Part shown: positions 1 through 5,314 of the stretch, piece by piece | Position numbering within the stretch: position 1 is the stretch's first letter | Layout of the letters: each line of letters begins with the position of its first letter | Assembly (NCBI GenBank): GCA_947461645.1 | Contig: CANHMN010000110.1 | Span: forward strand, 1 to 6,278 | Length of the DNA stretch: 6,278 bases | Direction of reading: 5' to 3' | Origin: Chitinophagaceae bacterium | Lineage (GTDB): Bacteria > Bacteroidota > Bacteroidia > Chitinophagales > Chitinophagaceae | Made by a program: the position numbers and the translations under genes | Notes under the pieces: model-generated | Seen by the model: the letters and a program-made list of their open reading frames with translations, nothing else | What the model was told of the DNA's origin: nothing | Database searches by the model: none

Positions 1-137
1 AAGCCAACGCAGTGGATGAAATACATGCATGGCATCAACAGGCTATCCATACTGCTGTTTATTTTGGCCATGATAATCTTGGCAACAAAATTATTGCTGA
101 AGTGATTTCTCTTCTTCTTGCAGAAATGAAAAAATAG
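1..137 (+). CDS. C-terminal fragment of an unidentified protein (5' end outside window)
   Basis: An open frame enters from the left edge (first whole codon at position 3) and stops at TAG 135-137, giving 44 residues that end in IIAEVISLLLAEMKK. I judge it a real gene tail because this frame has many G-starting codons (17 of 44) and mostly A/T third positions, like the other genes here. The competing frame starting at base 1 has GC-rich third positions and is less likely. The family is not recognised. The segment GHDNLGNKIIAEVI faintly resembles the end of SGNH/GDSL hydrolases (His, then a helix), but the usual Asp-x-x-His is not visible, so I assign no function. The last 47 bases overlap the 3' end of lpxB on the other strand, so the two genes converge with overlapping coding sequence. 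Confidence 0.55.
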   Translation, partial: ANAVDEIHAWHQQAIHTAVYFGHDNLGNKIIAEVISLLLAEMKK

Positions 138-1227
138 AAAGAGCAGCTCGTTGTGATGCATTGCCCTCTTTGCTTAGTAGGGCTTTCAACTCTTTATAGT
201 CGTTCTTAACTTGAGATTCTTTGTTTTTATCTTCAAGCAATAACCTCAATTCTCTCACTGTATTTGTAGCATTAAATTCATCCTGAATTAATTCTTTAAC
301 CACTTCTTTTCCCATGATAAGATTTACAAGTCCGATGTACTTTATCTTGACCAACTTTTTGGCAATCCAGTAAGAAATTTTACTTCCCTTATAGCAAATG
401 ATTTCAGGTACACCAAATAAGGCGGTTTCCAACGTTGCAGTACCGCTTGTTACTAAAGCTGCCGAGGCTACAGACAGTAAATCATAGGTTTTTCCTGATA
501 TGGATTTTACCTCGGGATAATCTTTAAGTATTTCTTGGTAAAAAAAATCATCCATACCAGGAGCCTTGGCAACAATAAAGTCGTATGATTTGAAATGTTT
601 GGATACCTCCAGCATAACAGGAAGCTTTTGAATAATTTCCTGCTTTCGACTTCCGGGAAGTAGTGCTACAATTGGTTTGTTGGATTGAATGTATGAGTTA
701 TTCCTATTTACCTCGTGTTGAAAGTTGGCAATAACTTCTACCAAAGGATGCCCAACATACTCCACTTCATAATTCCATTTTTCATAAAATGATTTTTCAA
801 ATGGAAGAATGACCAGCATTTTATCTACACATTTCTTAATGGTATGAACCCTGTTTTCTTTCCAGGCCCATATTTGTGGAGAAATGTAATAAATGACTTT
901 AAACCCATGCTGCTTTGCCCATTTAGCAATTCGTAAATTGAAGCCGGGATAATCAACCAATACAATTACATCAGGCTGGTATTTTAGGATGTCTTCTTTA
1001 CAAAAAGTGATGTTCTTCAGAATGGTGGGTAAATTTGCTACAACCTCAACAAAACCCATGAAAGCGAGGTCTCTGTAATGTTTTACAAGCTCGGCCCCCT
1101 CATTTTCCATTTTATCGCCACCCCAACAACGGCAATGTAAATTGCTGTCTAGTTTTTTGAGTTCCTTTAAAAGATTGGAAGCATGTAAGTCGCCACTTGC
1201 TTCACCCGCGATGAGGTAGTATTTCAT
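91..1227 (-). CDS. lpxB: Lipid-A-disaccharide synthase LpxB
   Basis: This is the GT19-family glycosyltransferase that joins UDP-2,3-diacylglucosamine and lipid X (2,3-diacylglucosamine 1-phosphate) into the tetraacyl disaccharide 1-phosphate, releasing UDP. It acts at the cytoplasmic face of the inner membrane in the Raetz pathway of lipid A synthesis. At 378 residues it matches the usual length (E. coli about 382). Visible family motifs, in order: IAGEASGD (6-13) in the N-terminal Rossmann half; DYPGFN (92-97); SPQIWAWKENRV (116-127); VGHPL (158-162); LLPGSRKQEI (189-198) opening the C-terminal half; SGTATLE (261-267), the donor-binding region; and GLVNLIMGKEVVKELIQ (299-315). The ATG at 1227 places the first beta strand directly at the N-terminus as expected. 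No Shine-Dalgarno precedes it. The gene stands alone on its strand, diverges from the L,D-transpeptidase gene, and its last 15 codons or so overlap the convergent gene at the left edge. Nothing essential looks missing, so it is likely functional. Confidence 0.97.
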   Translation of the reverse strand: MKYYLIAGEASGDLHASNLLKELKKLDSNLHCRCWGGDKMENEGAELVKHYRDLAFMGFVEVVANLPTILKNITFCKEDILKYQPDVIVLVDYPGFNLRIAKWAKQHGFKVIYYISPQIWAWKENRVHTIKKCVDKMLVILPFEKSFYEKWNYEVEYVGHPLVEVIANFQHEVNRNNSYIQSNKPIVALLPGSRKQEIIQKLPVMLEVSKHFKSYDFIVAKAPGMDDFFYQEILKDYPEVKSISGKTYDLLSVASAALVTSGTATLETALFGVPEIICYKGSKISYWIAKKLVKIKYIGLVNLIMGKEVVKELIQDEFNATNTVRELRLLLEDKNKESQVKNDYKELKALLSKEGNASQRAALSIFSFLQEEEKSLQQ

Positions 1228-1397
1228 GTGTTGGTTTTGTTTATCAGAAGCAACAATTGCAAATTACCGATTAATTTACAGTTTCTAAGCTGCATCGTTC
1301 AAGGATTTTATTTCAATAGTGAAAGTTGATGATTTTTTTACTATCTTAAGGTCGTTGATTCTTTTGCCGCCATTACTCTTATCCAACTTCGCTTATC
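1228..1397. promoter_or_regulatory. Divergent intergenic region between lpxB and the L,D-transpeptidase gene
   Basis: These 170 bp must carry the promoters for two divergently transcribed genes. No ORF or RNA gene is evident. For lpxB, the minus strand at 1260-1266 reads TAATTTG, a one-base-short version of the Bacteroidota -7 box (TAnnTTTG), about 33 bases before the start codon; I see no matching -33 TTTG at normal spacing. For the plus strand, TTCTTTTG (about 1358-1365) is a partial -7 match, again without a clear -33 element. A 6-bp AT-only inverted repeat, AAATTA-ccgat-TAATTT (1261-1277), overlaps the lpxB candidate box; it could be a weak operator or chance. The individual boxes are not convincing. 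Confidence 0.3.
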
Positions 1398-3110
1398 ATG
1401 CGGAATGTTTTTTACAAACTAATCATTTTTACTGTTGTATTGACGGCTTTTTTGTGGTCATGTCAATCTAAAACACAAAATGAACTTCAATCAAAAGAAA
1501 CTGAACTTGCCCTGGAAAGAAACGCAGAAGTGAGTCGTGAAATTCAAAACCAAACTACAGATTTTACCCTGCAAGCAAATTCTTCCTATTCTTATCTAAG
1601 CCCTATAGTATTTTTCTATGAGAGTCGCTCTTTCTTGCCTTTTTGGAGCGACACAGGCAAACCCTCAAAATATACCTTATCGTTCCTGAACTTTTTAGAC
1701 ACTTGTGAATATACCGGACTTGTAAAAGAAGATTTCAGCGTTCAGCAAATCCGAGAATTATGGAAAGCATTGCAAAAAGACAGTAATGCTAAAACGCAAT
1801 TCAAAAAATGGAGCAGGTTAGATGTGTTACTGACCAACGCATTTTTTAATGCTTGCAACGATCTTAAAAGGGGCAGACTCTATTCGGATAGTATTCATTG
1901 GAAAAATGATACCTCTATGTTCAGAAGATTCTTCGTTCCAATGACAGATTCGTTTGCGCTAACAGCCAATTGCAACAATTTTTTTAACTCGGTGCAACCG
2001 CAATGGACCGATTATAAAAACCTCAGAAATGAATTGAAAGGCTTTCTAAAAAATAAAGACACTACATATTATACTCACATCGATACTAAACTGTTAAAAA
2101 TCAGTCTGAGTGATTCTTTGAAGTTTTACAACAATTTGTTTAATAGACTTTATCAAGAATCATTAATGGATACTTTGTATGATTTTCAAGCACTGCCGGA
2201 TTCCATATTGATTGCACAATCCATAACTGCATGGCAAAAAAAACATGATGTAGTGATGGATGGAAAACTTTCAGATGAATTCATCAAAGCCATTAACCTA
2301 ACGGATCATTACAAGTATATTAGACTCATTCTCACATTAGACAGGTACAAACTTTTACCCGACACTATGGGAACCACTTATATCAATGTTAACTTACCAG
2401 CTTTTGAACTTAAGCTTTGGGATAACGATACTGTTGCGCTTTATTCTAAAGTGATTTGCGGCAAACCAATTACACCAACTCCTCAGCTTTCAAGTGCCAT
2501 CAGGGAAATTGTAACCATGCCAACATGGACTGTTCCTCCAAGCATCATTAAAAAAGAAATGCTTCCACAGCTTAAAAAAAACTCGTCTTATCTTTCCAAA
2601 AAAGGGCTGTCATTGTACGATAACAAAGGCAAAAAACTAGATGCATCAGCCATTGACTGGACAAAATACAAAAAGGGGATACCTTATAAAATAAGGCAAA
2701 AGAGTGGAACCGGAAATGCTTTGGGAGTTATCAAATTTAATTTTGCCAACAATCATGATGTTTACCTGCATGATACAAACGAAAGGTATCTTTTTCAAAG
2801 AAAAAAAAGAGCGTTGAGCCATGGTTGCGTGAGAGTAGAAAAATGGATGGATTTGGCACGTCTGATTGCAGAGAAAGACAGTTCGCTATCTAACCCGGAT
2901 ATTAAATTGAAATACAATGCCGATTCAATTTCAAACTATATCGCAAATCATAAAAACCAAAGGATAGGCATCAAACACCCTATCCCTATTTTTATCAATT
3001 ATTTTTCTGTAGCTTCAGTTGATGGCAAACTACTTTTTTACTATGATGTGTACAACGATGATGAAAGGTTGATCAATAAATATTTTTCGAAAATAAAACT
3101 ACCAAAATGA
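1398..3110 (+). CDS. L,D-transpeptidase lipoprotein, YcbB/LdtD type
   Basis: This 570-residue protein is predicted to form 3-3 (mDAP-mDAP) peptidoglycan cross-links in the periplasm using a catalytic cysteine. It opens with a lipoprotein signal peptide whose hydrophobic stretch leads to lipobox L19-W-S-C22. The residues after the cysteine (QSKTQ) lack the acidic surface-export signal described for some Bacteroidota, so I infer a periplasm-facing anchor. A Q/E-rich tether (about 23-60) follows. The YcbB-type scaffold domain (about 65-260) includes SFLPFWSD (78-85) and LLTNAFFNACNDLKRGR (144-160). Then come a peptidoglycan-binding-like helix set (about 272-301, AWQKKHDVVMDGKLSDEFI) and the YkuD catalytic domain (about 327-495). 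Its hallmarks are VNLPAFELKLW, KPITPTPQLSSAIREIV, WTVPPSIIKKEMLP, YLHDT with H458, and SHGCVRV (474-480) with nucleophile C477. The C-terminal PIPIFINYF matches the family end. Length is close to E. coli YcbB (615). The chosen ATG supplies the signal peptide. The stop overlaps the start of the RlpA-like gene, which suggests one operon. Confidence 0.93.
   Translation: MRNVFYKLIIFTVVLTAFLWSCQSKTQNELQSKETELALERNAEVSREIQNQTTDFTLQANSSYSYLSPIVFFYESRSFLPFWSDTGKPSKYTLSFLNFLDTCEYTGLVKEDFSVQQIRELWKALQKDSNAKTQFKKWSRLDVLLTNAFFNACNDLKRGRLYSDSIHWKNDTSMFRRFFVPMTDSFALTANCNNFFNSVQPQWTDYKNLRNELKGFLKNKDTTYYTHIDTKLLKISLSDSLKFYNNLFNRLYQESLMDTLYDFQALPDSILIAQSITAWQKKHDVVMDGKLSDEFIKAINLTDHYKYIRLILTLDRYKLLPDTMGTTYINVNLPAFELKLWDNDTVALYSKVICGKPITPTPQLSSAIREIVTMPTWTVPPSIIKKEMLPQLKKNSSYLSKKGLSLYDNKGKKLDASAIDWTKYKKGIPYKIRQKSGTGNALGVIKFNFANNHDVYLHDTNERYLFQRKKRALSHGCVRVEKWMDLARLIAEKDSSLSNPDIKLKYNADSISNYIANHKNQRIGIKHPIPIFINYFSVASVDGKLLFYYDVYNDDERLINKYFSKIKLPK
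3107..3110 (+). promoter_or_regulatory. ATGA stop/start overlap (probable translational coupling)
   Basis: The ATG of the RlpA-like gene (3107-3109) shares bases with the TGA stop of the L,D-transpeptidase gene (3108-3110). No Shine-Dalgarno sequence lies upstream, only accaaa. Such ATGA junctions commonly allow reinitiation by terminating ribosomes, so the two proteins are probably made from one mRNA in linked amounts. The overlap is seen directly; the coupling is inferred. Confidence 0.7.
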
Positions 3111-3547
3111 AAGTATTTCAGCTGAATTCCATTGTTGTAAGGAAAATTTTGAAGTGTGGTGTTTTGCTCTTGTTGTTTATTTTACCCTTCAATTCCTTTG
3201 CTGCTAAAAATAATCTTGTTGATACTGCCGATACTTCAAAAAATAAAACCTTAATAGGTATTGCAAGTTTTTATTCCAATAAATTTAATGGCCGTAAAAC
3301 GGCAAGTGGACAGCTTTTCAGCCAAAAGAAGATGACTGCAGCCTGCAATAAATTACCATTGGGAACCAAAGTTAAAGTGGTAAACCTACAAAATAACGAA
3401 TCGGTTGAATTGATTATCAACGATCGGTTGCACCACAAAAACCGTAGACTAATTGATGTAAGCCTTGTTGCAGCTAAAAAATTAGGATTTTATCAAAAAG
3501 GTACTACAAAAGTGAAAGTAATAGTATTACAAACAGCACAAAATTAA
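3107..3547 (+). CDS. Exported RlpA-family double-psi beta-barrel protein with atypical active-site residues
   Basis: This 146-residue protein has an N-terminal signal peptide: basic VRKILK, then hydrophobic GVLLLLFILPF, with likely cleavage after NSFA (about residue 32). A single RlpA-like double-psi beta-barrel domain follows (about 50-142). Family motifs are GIASFYSNKFNGRKTASG (51-68), TAACNKLPLGTKVKVVNL (78-95), INDR (104-107), RLIDVSLVAAKKLGF (114-128) and a closing VKVIVL. There is no SPOR domain, unlike E. coli or Pseudomonas RlpA. In P. aeruginosa RlpA, a lytic transglycosylase for peptide-free glycan, I recall E120, H131 and D157 as the key residues. With the same spacing (11 and 37), this protein has Q69, C80 and D106, so two of the three are changed. 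It may bind denuded glycan without cutting it, or use different chemistry. Its coupling to the L,D-transpeptidase gene supports a role in peptidoglycan remodelling. The family call is firm; the catalytic activity is uncertain. Confidence 0.88.
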   Translation: MKVFQLNSIVVRKILKCGVLLLLFILPFNSFAAKNNLVDTADTSKNKTLIGIASFYSNKFNGRKTASGQLFSQKKMTAACNKLPLGTKVKVVNLQNNESVELIINDRLHHKNRRLIDVSLVAAKKLGFYQKGTTKVKVIVLQTAQN

Positions 3548-3552
3548 TACTA

Positions 3553-4398
3553 CTACTTTATGTATTCATATTCCACTTTACCCAGGAACTTCTTATCTGC
3601 ACTGAAGGCACGTTCCTTTATTCTCCATCCATTTTCATAATCATACCTCCAAATGAGAGTATTGTTTTTATTGCCTACAGCATTGGTCATGCCCGCCAAT
3701 TCCCCGTCAGCTTGATACTCAAAAATATAATCTGCTACGGGTTGTTGCGTGTAGGCATTGGCGTGAACAATATCCGTCAGTCTTCCTGATTGGTCATAGT
3801 AGTAATAATACTTAAATGCGGTCTTGGTATCCTTTTCAATGCTTAATCTATTGTTTTCATCAAGGTAGAAAAGAACCTGTGTAGTGTCTTTGTGGTTTTT
3901 GATGATGGTCAGGCTTTTAGGGTTAACCCCTTCATCATAGGTATAAAAGTGTTCTTCGACAATCTCATTGGTAAAGTCATCATCATTCGACTTTGATACA
4001 GATACTATTCTTGTCAACCTGGATAAGCTGTCATATGACATCTTATTTTGGGTTACAACCAACTCGGAGCTGTCGTAAGTTTCCATCAAATATCCGTTTA
4101 CATCACATTGACTGATCATTATAGAAGCCCCTGACTCAGGCGATTTTATAGTTAATTGTATTTTTTTGTAATCCTTACTGAATTTTTTTTCACAAACAAA
4201 ATCTTCAGTGAGCTCGCCACCCGGTTCGTAGCTTTTTATTTTTATTTCTCGAATATTCGCAGTTTTAATTTTTTGATTTTCTCTCTGAATTTCATTGTTA
4301 CTGAAAATGTCTTTGTAATAGTATTGAGCATGTAATGCTGTTGAAAAAAAACAAAGCAGAGTAAAAGCAATTGATTTGTATAAGTATGGGTGTTTCAT
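3553..4398 (-). CDS. Secreted protein of unknown function with YD/RHS-like repeats
   Basis: I do not recognise a named family for this 281-residue protein. It begins with a clear type I signal peptide (hydrophobic about 9-20, STALHA then Q25; predicted cut after A24). C16 is not in a lipobox, so it is probably not a lipoprotein. The mature part is rich in Tyr, Asp, Lys and Asn and contains degenerate copies of the YD/RHS pattern YDxxGRLTxI: YDSLSRLTRI (122-131), YLDENNRLSIEKD (178-190), YDQSGRLTDI (201-210) and YQADGELAGMTNA (228-240). Paired Y-D or Y-E strands flank them (FYTYDEG, WRYDYENG, VEYEY). This predicts a beta-strand-rich, extended periplasmic, outer-membrane or extracellular protein. 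It is far too short for a toxin-delivering RHS shell, and no toxin domain is visible. It converges on the RlpA-like gene with only 5 bp between stop codons and diverges from mazG. Its location beside cell-wall genes hints at an envelope role but does not prove one. Confidence 0.8.
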   Translation of the reverse strand: MKHPYLYKSIAFTLLCFFSTALHAQYYYKDIFSNNEIQRENQKIKTANIREIKIKSYEPGGELTEDFVCEKKFSKDYKKIQLTIKSPESGASIMISQCDVNGYLMETYDSSELVVTQNKMSYDSLSRLTRIVSVSKSNDDDFTNEIVEEHFYTYDEGVNPKSLTIIKNHKDTTQVLFYLDENNRLSIEKDTKTAFKYYYYYDQSGRLTDIVHANAYTQQPVADYIFEYQADGELAGMTNAVGNKNNTLIWRYDYENGWRIKERAFSADKKFLGKVEYEYIK

Positions 4399-4546
4399 GA
4401 TTCTTGTAATAGAATTATGCTGTATAATATTTAAGAGTTCAAATGTAAATGATTACTTCTTTATTCCATTTGTTTTACCAACATTTGTATAATTTAGTTC
4501 CTGATTTATAGACACCCAAACATTATTATTTCCAAATCACTTTAAA
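4399..4546. other. Divergent intergenic region between the YD-repeat gene and mazG
   Basis: This 148-bp AT-rich gap separates two divergent starts and should hold both promoters. For the plus strand a candidate is listed separately. For the minus strand, TTTG (about 4443-4446, read in reverse) is the only -33-like element. The best -7 match at about the right spacing, TAATTCTA, sits only some 11 bases from the ATG, so it is unconvincing. I see no small ORF, hairpin terminator or riboswitch-like structure. Confidence 0.4.
4484..4514 (+). promoter_or_regulatory. Candidate Bacteroidota-type promoter for mazG
   Basis: TTTG (4484-4487) is followed after exactly 19 bases by TATAGACA (4507-4514). 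The Bacteroidota housekeeping consensus is TTTG, 19-21 bases, TAnnTTTG. The -33 element and spacing fit, but only the TA of the -7 element is conserved. The position, with the box ending 32 bases before the mazG ATG at 4547, would give a short leader. In AT-rich DNA such partial matches arise often by chance, so confidence is low. Confidence 0.28.
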
Positions 4547-5314
4547 ATGAATACAGAGAAAGATGCATTTGCAAGATTATTAAACATCATGGATGAGCTT
4601 AGGGAGAAATGTCCTTGGGATAAAAAACAAACCATACAATCGCTAAGTCACCTTACCATTGAAGAAACCTATGAACTTATAGATGCCATTTCGGATTCAG
4701 ATTGGAAGGGAATTAAAGAGGAGCTTGGTGACTTGTTGTTGCATATCGTGTTTTATGCAAAAATTGCATCGGAGCAAAATCATTTCTCCATAAGCGAAGT
4801 GATTAATGGTGTTTGTGAAAAATTAATTAGCAGACATCCTCACATTTACGGTGATGTAAAGGTTGCAGATGAAGAGGAGGTTAAACAAAACTGGGAAAAA
4901 CTTAAACTTAAAGAGGGTAAAAAATCAATTCTTGGTGGTGTCCCGAAATCACTGCCTTCCATGGTAAAAGCGATCAGATTGCAGGAAAAATCAAAACAGG
5001 TGGGTTTTGAATGGGAAAATACACACCAGGTTTGGCAGAAAGTAGAAGAGGAGTTGTCTGAATTGAAAGTGGCTATTGCAAGTAAAATACAAAATGATAT
5101 AGAAGATGAAATGGGGGATGTATTCTTTTCTTTGGTCAATTTATCGAGGTTTTTACAGGTTGATGCCGAGAATGCTTTAGCAAGAACCAATAAAAAATTC
5201 ATGAGCAGATTTCAAAAAATGGAAGAAGCTGCCTCAAAAGAAAATAGATTTCTGCACGATATGTCGCTTGAAGAAATGGATGCCCTATGGAATAAAATCA
5301 AAGCAGAAAAATAA
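4547..5314 (+). CDS. mazG: Nucleoside triphosphate pyrophosphohydrolase MazG
   Basis: MazG hydrolyses (d)NTPs to the monophosphate and pyrophosphate in the cytoplasm. It is thought to clean aberrant nucleotides from the pool and, in E. coli, to affect the stringent response. The 255-residue length is close to E. coli MazG (263) and both tandem all-alpha MazG domains are present. The N-terminal domain has the signature LREKCPWDKKQT (18-29) and the metal-binding pattern EExxE (E39, E40, E43) followed by ExxD (E59, D62). SRHPHIYGDV (95-104) and the linker ILGGVPKSLPSMVKAIRLQ (128-146) are typical. The C-terminal domain, usually the active one, repeats EExxE (E168, E169, E172) and ExxD (E188, D191), so both Mg2+ sites look intact. 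It sits alone rather than beside a MazE/MazF toxin pair. The stop codon directly abuts the stop of the convergent polX gene with no intervening base. The start lacks a Shine-Dalgarno motif but is preceded by TTTAAA. Confidence 0.96.
   Translation: MNTEKDAFARLLNIMDELREKCPWDKKQTIQSLSHLTIEETYELIDAISDSDWKGIKEELGDLLLHIVFYAKIASEQNHFSISEVINGVCEKLISRHPHIYGDVKVADEEEVKQNWEKLKLKEGKKSILGGVPKSLPSMVKAIRLQEKSKQVGFEWENTHQVWQKVEEELSELKVAIASKIQNDIEDEMGDVFFSLVNLSRFLQVDAENALARTNKKFMSRFQKMEEAASKENRFLHDMSLEEMDALWNKIKAEK

Noticed and set aside
1..105. Plus-strand frame 1 tail, hydrophobic, ending at TGA 103-105 and resembling a membrane segment
   Set aside because: Its third codon positions are about two-thirds G/C, opposite to the AT-ending codons of all real genes here, while the overlapping frame ending at 137 shows normal codon properties.
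3553..4398. RHS/YD-repeat polymorphic toxin or immunity locus
   Set aside because: The protein is only 281 residues, has a Sec signal peptide, no C-terminal toxin domain, no RHS core cleavage motif and no adjacent immunity-like gene.
4846..5202. 118-codon open frame on the minus strand inside mazG
   Set aside because: It lies wholly antisense to the well-conserved MazG coding sequence; its Ser/Phe/Thr-rich translation is typical of a shadow of Glu/Lys-rich codons.
4547..5314. MazG as part of a MazEF-type toxin-antitoxin or phage-defence cassette
   Set aside because: No small toxin or antitoxin genes flank it. Its two intact domains and full length match the housekeeping bacterial MazG.
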